Source of the DNA: a virus
Direction: 5' to 3' (one strand)
Length of the DNA: 40,659 nucleotides
Virus record (IMG/VR): IMGVR_UViG_3300038761_000005
Span: 1-40,659 of that record
The translations under genes were made by a program, and so were the position numbers. Of this stretch, positions 13,520 to 20,692 are shown in pieces. Within the stretch, counting starts at the first letter, position 1. Every line of letters begins with the position of its first letter. The notes under the pieces are model-generated. The model was not told the DNA's origin, did not search any database, and saw only the letters and a list, made by a program, of their open reading frames with translations.

Positions 13520-13997
13520 AGTGATGGAGCTTCTCAGTTACAACCCAGAGACCGGCGTCTTCATCTGGAAAAAGGGGCGTGGAGGGTTTGCGAAATCTGG
13601 CTCTGTAGCTGGCTCTCTGGATTCCAAAGGATACAGACAAATAAAAATCGATGGGCGGCTTTATCTGGCGCACAGACTGGCCTGGCTTGTATGTAACGGA
13701 GTGATGCCTGATGGGCATTTGGATCATGCTGACAGAAACCCAAAGAACAATGCCATCAGCAATCTACGGCTTTGCTCTCAAAAAGAGAATCAGCAGAACG
13801 TAGGTATCAGGTCAGACAACACAAGCGGAGTGACTGGCGTGAGTCTTCACCCGCGTAGCGGCAAATGGATTGCATACATAAACACTAACGGAAGGCGCAC
13901 CAGGATCGGACAGTTCGAATCTAAGTGTGACGCTGTGCAGGCAAGGATAGCCGCAAAAAAGAGACTTCACATCTTTCACCCGGAGCAAGCCCAATGA
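13503..13997 (+). CDS. HNH endonuclease with AP2-like DNA-binding domain
   Basis: This 164-aa protein is a free-standing phage HNH enzyme. Its N-terminal part MELLSYNPETGVFIWKKGRG is typical of the HNH_3 group. The catalytic motif runs from LAHRLAW (His57) through DGHLDHADRNPKNNAISNLR (His72, His75, Asn83, Asn87). An AP2-like module follows (SGVTGVSLHPRSGKWIAYIN and IGQFESKCDAVQARIAAKK). It starts inside the 3' end of ninB with a GGAGG site and ends in an ATGA overlap. Such genes often act as selfish homing endonucleases. Confidence 0.9.
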   Translation: MLSRNRVMELLSYNPETGVFIWKKGRGGFAKSGSVAGSLDSKGYRQIKIDGRLYLAHRLAWLVCNGVMPDGHLDHADRNPKNNAISNLRLCSQKENQQNVGIRSDNTSGVTGVSLHPRSGKWIAYINTNGRRTRIGQFESKCDAVQARIAAKKRLHIFHPEQAQ

Positions 13998-14128
13998 CCA
14001 TGGCAATTCTTGTCCTCGTGCTGACGGTGTTCGGCACCCTGCTGGCCCTTGAGGTGCGTGACTGGGTATGCGCCACCCTTGGCGGTCTGGCAATCGTTCT
14101 GCAGCTGGCTGCGCTGGGGGTGGTGTGA
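13994..14128 (+). CDS. Small two-helix membrane protein (44 aa)
   Basis: This 44-aa ORF reads MTMAILVLVLTVFGTLLALE, then VRDWVCATLGGL and AIVLQLAALGVV. That is two hydrophobic segments joined by a short charged loop (EVRDW). The ATG overlaps the stop of the HNH gene (ATGA) and its own stop overlaps the next GTG start (GTGA). The exact coupling on both sides makes it a real gene despite its size. Its function is unknown; a small inner-membrane effector is possible. Confidence 0.6.
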   Translation: MTMAILVLVLTVFGTLLALEVRDWVCATLGGLAIVLQLAALGVV

Positions 14129-14484
14129 AGGGCGGCAAAGCACCAACAGCCGAGCAAAAGCGGTGGCACCAGTGGCTGGCTGAGACTGGCTGCTATATCG
14201 GCCTTGGACCGGCATGCATCCACCACTGCGTGGGCAGCACCGGGCGCCATAACAAGGTGCACATCGGCCAGTGGTTCGTGATCCCGCTCAGTTATGAGGC
14301 CCATCAGGGCCCTGGCGGCATCCATGGCGACCTGTCGCTGTTCAAGGGGCAGGGCCTGGGCGAAACCCGCAAAGAGATTGAGAAAGCCATATTTGGCCGG
14401 CTGGTGGCGCACTATCGGCGGCAACATGGCTGGTTGCCGGTGCCTGCGGATGCTTTGGCGGCTATCGAAAATTATCACAGGTAG
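14125..14484 (+). CDS. HNH-type nuclease, Ref-like
   Basis: This 119-aa protein is related in pattern to Ref, the RecA-dependent HNH nuclease of phage P1, and to similar lambdoid proteins. It reads APTAEQKRWHQWLAETGCYI, then CIHHCVGSTG, then IGQWFVIPLSYEAHQGPGGI followed by HGD. The HHC, central His and HQG...HGD positions form the Cys/His-rich HNH site. The GTG start at 14125 overlaps the upstream stop; a longer in-frame ORF begins inside the small membrane gene. Nuclease activity is inferred from motifs. Confidence 0.68.
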   Translation: MKGGKAPTAEQKRWHQWLAETGCYIGLGPACIHHCVGSTGRHNKVHIGQWFVIPLSYEAHQGPGGIHGDLSLFKGQGLGETRKEIEKAIFGRLVAHYRRQHGWLPVPADALAAIENYHR

Positions 14485-14493
14485 GTGGCGATT

Positions 14494-14745
14494 ATGGCGA
14501 AGGTGACAGGAATCGGAATGGCGGCCGGCGATGCTTCACGAATCACGCTTGAGTCCATGCTGTTAAACAGCGCTGAGACGGAGACGAGCCATTTCAAGAA
14601 GGGCTTTCTGATTCTGCTCAACGATGATGATCAGTATCTGGTTGGCTACCGGAATGCAGGCCTGAAGATGTCGGAGGCGCTGGCGCTTGTTGAAACCGTC
14701 AAAACCATGATTCTCGCTGACATGGGGTATCTGCCAAGTGAATAA
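14494..14745 (+). CDS. Hypothetical early protein
   Basis: This 83-aa protein is not recognised. It begins MAKVTGIGMAAGDASRITLE and contains a strand-rich middle (GFLILLNDDDQYLVGYRNAG) and a C-terminal helix (MSEALALVETVKTMILADMG). An AGGTGG site precedes ATG 14494; a GTG at 14485 is an alternative start. The end overlaps the next gene by 8 nt. It sits among NinB, HNH and Zn-binding genes and is expected to be expressed with them. Confidence 0.6.
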   Translation: MAKVTGIGMAAGDASRITLESMLLNSAETETSHFKKGFLILLNDDDQYLVGYRNAGLKMSEALALVETVKTMILADMGYLPSE

Positions 14746-14929
14746 ATGCCAGTGTTACCGATGCGCGAACGAAAGACGCCAGCGCAATCCATTGGGCCTG
14801 ATCTTGGTGGGCGCAAGAATGATTCTTTGCCCGGAATGCGGCAATAAGCGCTGCCCGAAGGCAAGTGATCACCGGCTGGATTGCACCGGCAGCAACGAGC
14901 CGAGTCAGCCGGGGAGCATTTGCCGATGA
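14738..14929 (+). CDS. Small zinc-binding phage protein
   Basis: This 63-aa protein has two Cys pairs (CQCYRC near the start and [10 protein letters not shown] in the middle) and a further [17 protein letters not shown] block. It is likely to bind one zinc ion through a ribbon-type motif. Short proteins with the [30 protein letters not shown] pattern are widespread in lambdoid phages, with no assigned role. The start is GTG at 14738, 8 nt inside the previous gene, and the stop overlaps the next ATG by 4 nt. Confidence 0.75.
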   Translation: MNKCQCYRCANERRQRNPLGLILVGARMILCPECGNKRCPKASDHRLDCTGSNEPSQPGSICR

Positions 14930-15264
14930 AGAAGAGCAAAGGCGAAGAAGCGCTGGCCTTGGACCTGAGGGCCGAGAAGGTAGCGGGATGGGTTCGAGAG
15001 CACCGATTCCACCCGACCCGCCGCTGGCGCTTTGACTTCGCTTGGCCTGAATTGCTGTTCGCGGTGGAAGTGGAGGGCGGCATCTGGACCGGAGGCCGTC
15101 ATAACCGGGGAAGCGGGTTTCAGGCGGATCTGGAGAAGTACGGCGAAGCGCAGCTGCTGGGCTGGACGGTTTACCGGTGCAGCACGGAAATGGTCACCAA
15201 CGGCACGGCAATCGACGTTATCAAACGGTTACTGGGAGCGACGAAGGAGAGGGCAGATGTCTGA
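14926..15264 (+). CDS. PD-(D/E)XK-like endonuclease (VSR/DUF559-like)
   Basis: This 112-aa protein has the small-nuclease pattern [21 protein letters not shown] followed by [20 protein letters not shown] and [13 protein letters not shown]. Asp in FDFAW and Glu in VEVEGG match the D...ExE/K catalytic core of the VSR/DUF559 restriction-like fold. In lambdoid phages this slot, just before Q, often holds a Holliday junction resolvase (RusA or Rap). This protein could play that role in a different fold. ATGA overlap with the previous gene. Confidence 0.75.
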   Translation: MKKSKGEEALALDLRAEKVAGWVREHRFHPTRRWRFDFAWPELLFAVEVEGGIWTGGRHNRGSGFQADLEKYGEAQLLGWTVYRCSTEMVTNGTAIDVIKRLLGATKERADV

Positions 15265-15670
15265 AGCGCAAGAGGTCACCATCTACGCTGAGGCGCGCTT
15301 TGCGCTTGAACAGTGGGGGATATGGTCGAGAACTGCAGGGCCGGCACCCAAGGGGGCAATCAGCTGGATGGGGCCTATCGTAGACCGCCAGATAGGCCAG
15401 ATAGTGGATGACGATGGCCGCCCGGTGCAGGTATGGGAGGACGCAGCCTGCCAGGGCTTTGACGAGCATGTCATGACCCACATTCGGCAGCACAATCCGC
15501 CGGCGTTTATGGCGCTGAAACTGTACTACGCCTTCCCTGATGGCGATGACTACCGGGCACTGAGCAAGACCGTATTGGCAAAGCGCTTGCGGGTGTCCAG
15601 GGTCACCGCAATCAAGCGGCTCGAAATCGGCGAGAGCATGGTGGCTGCCATGCTGGCCATGGCCGCATAA
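15257..15670 (+). CDS. Q-like antiterminator, late regulator candidate
   Basis: This 137-aa protein is the last gene of the rightward early operon, followed by the probable late promoter. The N-terminal half ([20 protein letters not shown]) and the C-terminal helix-turn-helix ([20 protein letters not shown]) match the antitermination-Q-type proteins of Pseudomonas-like phages, which resemble sigma region 4. It would bind at the late promoter and make polymerase resistant to the terminators at 15823-15897 and later ones. The ATG at 15257 has a GGAG site and overlaps the previous gene by 8 nt. Position and HTH support the call. Confidence 0.75.
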   Translation: MSEAQEVTIYAEARFALEQWGIWSRTAGPAPKGAISWMGPIVDRQIGQIVDDDGRPVQVWEDAACQGFDEHVMTHIRQHNPPAFMALKLYYAFPDGDDYRALSKTVLAKRLRVSRVTAIKRLEIGESMVAAMLAMAA

Positions 15671-15710
15671 CTGCCCATTTGTTCACTGTCAAAATAACGC
15701 TGGCAATTAG

Positions 15711-15739
15711 TTGACTGACTAACAGTCCAGTGGTACAAA
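15711..15739 (+). promoter_or_regulatory. Probable late promoter (pR'-like)
   Basis: TTGACT (15711-15716) and TACAAA (15734-15739) are separated by 17 nt, directly after the Q-like gene. A terminator pair follows at about 80-155 nt, and then the lysis genes. This matches the late promoter layout of lambdoid phages, in which Q loads at the promoter. Confidence 0.6.
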
Positions 15740-15822
15740 ACAGCTATGGTTGCCAGAGGTGACCGAAACAATTTGATTTCGTTGGCCGACCCTTCCCTCG
15801 AACCCATTGGCCAGCATCCCCC

Positions 15823-15846
15823 AAACCCGCCTTGTGCGGGTTTTTC
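15823..15846 (+). terminator. Intrinsic terminator behind the late promoter
   Basis: AAACCCGC-CTTGT-GCGGGTTTTT makes a strong stem with a T-run. It would end the short leader transcript (tR'-like) in the absence of antitermination. Confidence 0.88.
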
Positions 15847-15854
15847 TTTTTCTG

Positions 15855-15897
15855 CCCCGATGGGTTGGGAGTCTCCCGACCGCCCGGGGCTTTTTTG
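15855..15897 (+). terminator. Second intrinsic terminator behind the late promoter
   Basis: GCCCCG and CGGGGC close a long stem with a nested GGGAG/CTCCC hairpin (about 15866-15880), followed by TTTTTT. It stands 16 nt before the endolysin ATG, so late transcripts must pass it. Tandem terminators at this place strengthen the Q-antitermination model. Confidence 0.8.
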
Positions 15898-15912
15898 TTT
15901 CTGGAGCCTGCA

Positions 15913-16293
15913 ATGGACTGGGACAGATTCGCCAACTTCCAGCCGCATGAATTCGTGTGCTCCCACACCGGCAAGAACGGCATGAAGCCGGGCTTTATGG
16001 AAAAGCTGCAAGCTCTGCGCACTGAGTACGGCAGGGCCATGACCGTGACAAGCGGTTACAGGCACCCGACTCACCCCATTGAGGCCCGCAAAGCCTCCCC
16101 TGGGGCGCATGCCAGTGGCCGGGCTGCTGATATTGCAGTGAGTGGTGGCGAAGCCCTGAAAATCATTGAGCTGGCCCTAAAACACGGCTTTACCGGGATC
16201 GGCGTAAATCAGAAGGGTGACGGTCGCTTTATCCACCTGGATGACCTGAAGCATGAAGCCGGCCGGCCCCGCCCTTGGGTGTGGAGCTACTGA
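15913..16293 (+). CDS. M15-family peptidase endolysin
   Basis: This 126-aa enzyme is the likely endolysin that cuts peptide cross-links of peptidoglycan. It has the M15A motifs: MTVTSGYRHP (the Arg of SGYR), GAHASGRAADI with His66 and Asp73, and RFIHLDD with His108. These supply the zinc ligands. The length is typical of a catalytic-domain-only enzyme with no separate wall-binding domain. No signal peptide is present, so export relies on the holin. The downstream gene starts within its stop codon (TGATG). Confidence 0.9.
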   Translation: MDWDRFANFQPHEFVCSHTGKNGMKPGFMEKLQALRTEYGRAMTVTSGYRHPTHPIEARKASPGAHASGRAADIAVSGGEALKIIELALKHGFTGIGVNQKGDGRFIHLDDLKHEAGRPRPWVWSY

Positions 16294-16505
16294 TGGCCCG
16301 CCTGTACCGGTTCATCAGCAGCAACGCCCTTGTGGTCCTGGTCCTGCTGATAGAGGGGGCCGTAGCGTTCGCCTGGGTGACCTACCGGGTGTTCGGAGAC
16401 AATCCGCCGGACATCAGCGGCGGCACGGCCACGGCTTACGGGGCGTTTCTGGCTATCCCGCCGGCCCTCATTAAGTTTTGGCAGTGGCGCCGGGAGCAGA
16501 AATGA
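16293..16505 (+). CDS. Holin candidate (two-helix membrane protein)
   Basis: This 70-aa protein has two hydrophobic segments. The first is about residues 8-29 (ISSNALVVLVLLIEGAVAFAW) and the second about residues 47-61 (ATAYGAFLAIPPALI), followed by a basic tail (WQWRREQK). This topology and position between the endolysin and Rz fit a small class II holin. Another small TM protein lies further down (16984), so which of them forms the lethal pore is not decided. It overlaps both neighbours. Confidence 0.65.
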   Translation: MARLYRFISSNALVVLVLLIEGAVAFAWVTYRVFGDNPPDISGGTATAYGAFLAIPPALIKFWQWRREQK

Positions 16506-16897
16506 CTTGGCTCACCCTGCTGAACAAAGGCGGCCCGTATCTGGCGGTACTGGCCATTGTTGGCGGCATCGCCTTTGGCGGCTGGACTGCCCGCGGTTGG
16601 CACGAAGACTCCAAAGAGCTTGAGAGGCAAAAGGCTACAGCGGACGCCATTACCGCGGCACTGCAAAGTGATTCCAAGATAGCCGCGGCAGTGGAAGAGA
16701 AGCTATCCGGCCTGAAGGCCAATCAAACCGTTATCGACCGTGGGGTGACCCGTGAAGTCATTAAGCCGGTGTATCGCAATGTGTGCCTGCCTGGCGCTGG
16801 TGTCGGGCTGCTCAATGCTGCGGCCCTCAACGACGCTTCCCAGCTACCAGCAGAACCTGATGGCGAAATGCCCGCGGCAACTGCCGACTCTGAGTGA
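16502..16897 (+). CDS. Inner-membrane spanin (Rz-like)
   Basis: This 131-aa protein has one N-terminal TM helix (about residues 12-30, PYLAVLAIVGGIAFGGWTA) and a coiled-coil-like periplasmic part rich in Ala/Lys/Glu. A YRNVCLPGAGVGLLNAAAL segment near the end is typical of Rz proteins of this group. It would link the inner membrane to the lipoprotein spanin encoded within its 3' half in another frame. ATG 16502 overlaps the holin-candidate stop. Confidence 0.85.
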   Translation: MTWLTLLNKGGPYLAVLAIVGGIAFGGWTARGWHEDSKELERQKATADAITAALQSDSKIAAAVEEKLSGLKANQTVIDRGVTREVIKPVYRNVCLPGAGVGLLNAAALNDASQLPAEPDGEMPAATADSE

Positions 16898-17006
16898 CGG
16901 GGAGGCCGGCACGGTGCTGACCATCATGAAGCAGTGGGCTGGTCAGTATCACGACTGCGCAACCCGCCATAACGGACTGGTCGATGCGATTCGCACGGCT
17001 GAGTAA
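16752..17006 (+). CDS. Outer-membrane spanin lipoprotein (Rz1-like)
   Basis: This 84-aa lipoprotein begins within the Rz-like gene in a different frame. The signal MKSLSRCIAMCACLALVSGC ends in a lipobox (LVSGC), and Cys20 would carry the lipid. The mature part has proline/serine content (MLRPSTTLPSY) and a conserved LSDGEAGTVLTIMKQWAGQY helix. Start is GTG at 16752; ATG 16779 is an alternative that still leaves a signal peptide. With Rz it forms the envelope-spanning complex that disrupts the outer membrane at lysis. Confidence 0.85.
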   Translation: MKSLSRCIAMCACLALVSGCSMLRPSTTLPSYQQNLMAKCPRQLPTLSDGEAGTVLTIMKQWAGQYHDCATRHNGLVDAIRTAE

Positions 17007-17124
17007 AGGCGCACAGGACACGGCGCATGCGGCCATCCTGGCAACGATCATCATTTTATTTTCATGGCTTGTGCTGGCCTACCTGGCTCGGCAGTGGTGG
17101 AGAAGTTTCCGGGATGACACATGA
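16984..17124 (+). CDS. Small single-TM protein of the lysis region (46 aa)
   Basis: This 46-aa ORF reads MRFARLSKGAQDTAHAAILA, then TIIILFSWLVLAYLAR and QWWRSFRDDT. It has a polar N-terminus, one TM helix of about 20 residues and a basic/aromatic C-terminus. It starts within the Rz1 gene and ends inside the next gene (overlap 17114-17124). Such small TM proteins in lysis clusters are often holins or antiholins. No ribosome binding site of note is visible, so coupling to Rz1 is likely. Confidence 0.55.
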   Translation: MRFARLSKGAQDTAHAAILATIIILFSWLVLAYLARQWWRSFRDDT

Positions 17125-17458
17125 GGCCCACGACATGGACAGTATTCCGCTTCGGGTAAACGACCTGGAGCGCTCGCACACGCTGACAGATCACCGTTTG
17201 CGCGTCCTGGAAGAAGAAAAGCTGCCTCACCGTGTTGGCGACCTGGAGAAGTCTGTCCAGTACCTGGTGAGCATGGCCGAGACCTCAGAAGAGACAAACC
17301 GGACGGTCATCAAAATGAACGCTTTTGTCCGAGGCGGCGTTTACGTCATCGGCGGGCTGATGGCGGCGTTAACCCTGGTGGTGGCCATCTACGGTGTTGC
17401 GCCAAAGTTCGACGCCATGATTATCGACAAGAACCCGCAGGTAACGCGGGGGAATTAA
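17114..17458 (+). CDS. Coiled-coil membrane protein of the lysis region
   Basis: This 114-aa protein has a long amphipathic helix with heptad-like spacing (LRVNDLERSHTLTDHRLRVL and RVGDLEKSVQYLV). One TM segment follows at about residues 75-95 (GGVYVIGGLMAALTLVVAI), then a short periplasmic tail. Similar proteins stand before the terminase genes in many siphoviruses and are annotated as holin-like or unknown. It may modulate the timing of lysis. ATG 17114 overlaps the previous small ORF by 11 nt. Confidence 0.65.
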   Translation: MTHEAHDMDSIPLRVNDLERSHTLTDHRLRVLEEEKLPHRVGDLEKSVQYLVSMAETSEETNRTVIKMNAFVRGGVYVIGGLMAALTLVVAIYGVAPKFDAMIIDKNPQVTRGN

Positions 17459-17509
17459 CCGGGCGGTGCCCGAAGTGAGCCGGCGGGGCCGGTATGGAGG
17501 TCATCGGTG

Positions 17510-17968
17510 ATGGCCAGAAGGACAGGCTACAAACCAGAATACGCTGATCAGGTTGAAAAGCTCTGCAAGCTAGGCCTTACCGACAAGGAGCTGGGCGAGT
17601 TTTTCGAGGTGACAGAGCAAACCATCAACAACTGGAAAAAGAAGCATCCCGAATTCTTTGAGTCCATAAAAAAGGGCAAGACTTTGGCGGATGCCAATGT
17701 GGTGGAAAGCCTTTACCGCAGAGCCTGCGGCTACAGCCATGAGGCTGTGAAGATTATGCAGTACGAAGGTTCGCCGGTCGTTGAGCCTTACATAGAGCAT
17801 TACCCGCCGGACACGACAGCCTGCCTGGCTTGGCTTCACAACAGGCAGCGCGATAAGTGGCAGCGCAACCCTGACCCTGCTGGTGGCGACGCGGATCTGC
17901 CGCCAACCAAGATTGTTTTCGAGGTTCAGGATGCCAGGACACGCAAAGGTGGTGAAAACGGGGCTTAA
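17510..17968 (+). CDS. Terminase small subunit
   Basis: This 152-aa protein would recognise phage DNA and recruit the packaging motor. An N-terminal helix-turn-helix (YADQVEKLCKLGLTDKELGE then FFEVTEQTINNWKKKHPEFF) is followed by KKGKTLADANVVESLYRRA and ACLAWLHNRQRDKW. The last two blocks are characteristic of a common small terminase family in siphoviruses. ATG 17510 has GGAGG nine bases upstream; a GTG one codon earlier is less likely. It overlaps the large subunit gene by 38 nt. Confidence 0.9.
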   Translation: MARRTGYKPEYADQVEKLCKLGLTDKELGEFFEVTEQTINNWKKKHPEFFESIKKGKTLADANVVESLYRRACGYSHEAVKIMQYEGSPVVEPYIEHYPPDTTACLAWLHNRQRDKWQRNPDPAGGDADLPPTKIVFEVQDARTRKGGENGA

Positions 17969-19253
17969 TGTCCCGCAAAGCCAGTTCCTGAATCTGCCTC
18001 ACAAGTACAGGGCCTATGTTGCCGGCTTTGGCTCAGGCAAAACCTGGGTGGGCTGCACCGGGATGCTGGCGCATTTCTACGAGCACCCGAAAATCAACCA
18101 GGGCTACTTTGCCCCGACCTATCCGCTGATACGGGATATTTTCTACCCGACTATCGGCGAGGTTGCCGAGACAATGGGCCTTCGGGTCAAGGTCAAGAAG
18201 GGCGACCACGAAGTAGAGGTTTACAGTGGCAGCCGGTACCGCGGATCTGTGATCTGCCGCTCTATTGATGACCCGGCCAACATTGTTGGCTTCAAGATCG
18301 GCCACGCCTTGGTCGATGAGCTGGACCTGCTTGCCGAGAAGAAGGCAGAGCAGGCCTGGCGAAAGATTATGGCTCGCATGCGCTACAAGGTGCATGGGGT
18401 AAAGAACGGCATTGATGTAACGACGACGCCGGAAGGCTTCAAGTTCGTCTATCGCCAGTTCGTCAGGTCGTTGCGTGACAGGCCGGAAATGGCCAAGCGC
18501 TACGGCATCATCCAGGCGTCCACGTTCGACAATGAAGCGAACCTGCCGGATGACTACATTGACGCCATGCTGGAGGCCTACACCCCGGAGCTGATCCGGG
18601 CTTACCTGAACGGCCAGTTTGTAAACCTGCTTTCGGGCACGGTTTACCACCAGTTCGACAAGACGCTGAATCACTGTTCTGACACCGTTCAGAGCGGTGA
18701 GCCGCTGTATATCGGCATGGACTTCAATGTGGGAAAGATGGCCGCTGTCACCCACGTAAAGCGAAACAAGATGCCCCGGGCGGTGGATGAGATTCTGAAT
18801 GGCTATGACACGCCGGACATGATTCAGAAGATCAAAGAGCGGTACTGGGAATACCGGGACGGCGAATACTGGAAGACATGCGAGATTCGCATTTACCCAG
18901 ACGCCTCTGGCGATTCCAGAAAATCCGTTAACGCCAGCAAAACCGACATTGCAACGCTCAGGGATGCCGGTTTCTCGGTGCATGCGCCCAGCGCCAACCC
19001 GCCTGTTAAAGACCGGGTTAACGCCATGAACGCCATGTTCTGTAACGCGAAGGGTGAGCGCCGGTATCTGGTGAACACCGAGAGATGCCCTGGCTATGCC
19101 GACACCCTGGAGCAGCAGCCTTGGGCAGAAAGCGGCGAGCCAGACAAGAAAGGCGATCTGGACCACCCGAACGACGCCGGCGGCTACTTCATCCACCACG
19201 ACTACCCGGTAATCAAGCCGGCCACTGCCACCAAGCTGAGAATGAATTACTAA
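17931..19253 (+). CDS. Terminase large subunit
   Basis: This 440-aa protein is the packaging ATPase and nuclease. Walker A is GFGSGKTW (residues 32-39) and Walker B is HALVDELDLL with Asp129-Glu130. The nuclease half has Asp264 in GMDFNVG, Asp324 in YPDASGDS and Asp415 in DLDHPNDAGGYF, matching the RNase H-like three-acid site. Length is normal. ATG 17931 lies inside the small subunit gene and is preceded by GAGG; an upstream in-frame start at 17883 is unlikely. Packaging mode (cos or pac) cannot be told from the sequence alone. Confidence 0.95.
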   Translation: MPGHAKVVKTGLNVPQSQFLNLPHKYRAYVAGFGSGKTWVGCTGMLAHFYEHPKINQGYFAPTYPLIRDIFYPTIGEVAETMGLRVKVKKGDHEVEVYSGSRYRGSVICRSIDDPANIVGFKIGHALVDELDLLAEKKAEQAWRKIMARMRYKVHGVKNGIDVTTTPEGFKFVYRQFVRSLRDRPEMAKRYGIIQASTFDNEANLPDDYIDAMLEAYTPELIRAYLNGQFVNLLSGTVYHQFDKTLNHCSDTVQSGEPLYIGMDFNVGKMAAVTHVKRNKMPRAVDEILNGYDTPDMIQKIKERYWEYRDGEYWKTCEIRIYPDASGDSRKSVNASKTDIATLRDAGFSVHAPSANPPVKDRVNAMNAMFCNAKGERRYLVNTERCPGYADTLEQQPWAESGEPDKKGDLDHPNDAGGYFIHHDYPVIKPATATKLRMNY

Positions 19254-20692
19254 TGGCAAAAGACGTTACCTACACGAGAGGCGATTACAACGCTGCGCTG
19301 CCCAGCTGGGAGCTGGTCGCGGACGTTGTTGCCGGTGAGGAAAAAGTCAAAGCCAAGGGTGAGGCGTATCTGCCCAACCCGTCAGCGGTGGAAGAAGATC
19401 CTGGCGAGAAGAAAGCCGTCTATGACCGCTACAAGCAGCGGGCCAGCTTCTACAACGTCACCGGGCACACTCTTCAAGGGCTGATCGGTGCGGTATTCCG
19501 CAAAGACCCTGAGCTGGAAGTGCAGGCTGGTCTGGATTATGTCTCCACTGATGTTGATGGCGCCGGGGTAAGCATCTTTCAGCAGAGCCAGCGTGTCCTC
19601 GAAAACGTCATGGGCAAGGGCCGCGAAGGCCTGCTGGTGGATTATCCCAATGCAGAGGCCCCGGCCTCGCGGGCCGACCAAAACGCCGGCCTGGTCCGCG
19701 CCAGCATTGTTCGCTACCAAGCAGAGCAGATCACCAACTGGCGCACCACCAAGGTTGGCGGCGCTCACGTCCTTTCCATGGTCGTGCTGCATGAAACGGT
19801 TGAAGAGCCCGGCGAGGATGGGTTCAGTGTTGATGAAATCCAGCAGTATCGGGCGCTGCAGCTTGTTGAGGGTGTCTATCAGGTAACGCTCTGGCGCTCA
19901 AATGAAAAGGGCACGGCGTGGGAAATCCATGATCAATACTTCCCTCGCACCGGCACCGGCACAGTCTGGAACCGTATTCCTTTCACGTTCATAGGCGCAC
20001 AGAACAACGACAGCGGCATTGATAAAGCCCCGCTTCTGGACTTGGCCCGCCAGAACATCAAGCACTACCAGGTGGGGGCGGACTGGTATAACGCGCTGTT
20101 CTACGCCGGCCAGCCGCAGCCGTGGATGTCGGGCCTTACCCAGCAATGGGTGGACATGCTGGAAAAAAAGGGCGTTCTGGTTGGCTCCCGCGCTCCCATC
20201 ATGTTGCCCGAGGGCGGCCAATTCGGCATTGAGACGGTCACCGCTGATTCTGCCATCCAGAAGGAACTGAAAGACATTGAAGAGCGGATGGTCGGTCTTG
20301 GCGCCAAGCTGATGCAGATCGGCGGTGTTGTGAAGACCGCCACCGAGGTGGATAGCGATGACGCCGCGCAGCACTCCGCTCTGTCGCTCGCCTCTTCTAA
20401 TGTGTCCGACGCTTACACCCAGTGCCTTGCCTGGATGGGCGAATTCAACAACGCCCCGGGTGAGCCGTCTTATCAGCTGAATCAGGATCTGGTGGAGCAC
20501 AAGCTGGACGCCCAGCTGCTGCGTGAGATTGTGGCGGCATGGATGAGCGGCGCTGTTCCTGAGACTGACGTGTGGGCGTGGATGCGCCGCACCGGCCTGA
20601 TTGATTCAGAAAAGACCAATGACCAAGTGCGCGAGGAAGTAGGCGAAAGCGGAACCGGCCTTGCCCTGGATGACGCTGATGGCGGTACCTGA
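19253..20692 (+). CDS. Portal protein (DUF4055 type)
   Basis: This 479-aa protein is the predicted portal ring through which DNA enters the head. It has the DUF4055 features: N-terminal YNAALPSWELVADVVAGEEK and YKQRASFYNVTGHTLQGLIG, then a YQAEQITNWRTT block and the C-terminal LMQIGGVVKTATEVDSDDAA. This type usually lies between large terminase and a MuF-like protein, as it does here. ATG 19253 shares its A with the terminase stop (TAATG). Confidence 0.88.
   Translation: MAKDVTYTRGDYNAALPSWELVADVVAGEEKVKAKGEAYLPNPSAVEEDPGEKKAVYDRYKQRASFYNVTGHTLQGLIGAVFRKDPELEVQAGLDYVSTDVDGAGVSIFQQSQRVLENVMGKGREGLLVDYPNAEAPASRADQNAGLVRASIVRYQAEQITNWRTTKVGGAHVLSMVVLHETVEEPGEDGFSVDEIQQYRALQLVEGVYQVTLWRSNEKGTAWEIHDQYFPRTGTGTVWNRIPFTFIGAQNNDSGIDKAPLLDLARQNIKHYQVGADWYNALFYAGQPQPWMSGLTQQWVDMLEKKGVLVGSRAPIMLPEGGQFGIETVTADSAIQKELKDIEERMVGLGAKLMQIGGVVKTATEVDSDDAAQHSALSLASSNVSDAYTQCLAWMGEFNNAPGEPSYQLNQDLVEHKLDAQLLREIVAAWMSGAVPETDVWAWMRRTGLIDSEKTNDQVREEVGESGTGLALDDADGGT

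Noticed and set aside
18033-19259. Open minus-strand frame of 408 codons opposite the large terminase
   Set aside because: It mirrors the terminase gene, whose catalytic motifs are all intact on the plus strand. Long antisense frames are common in G+C-rich DNA.
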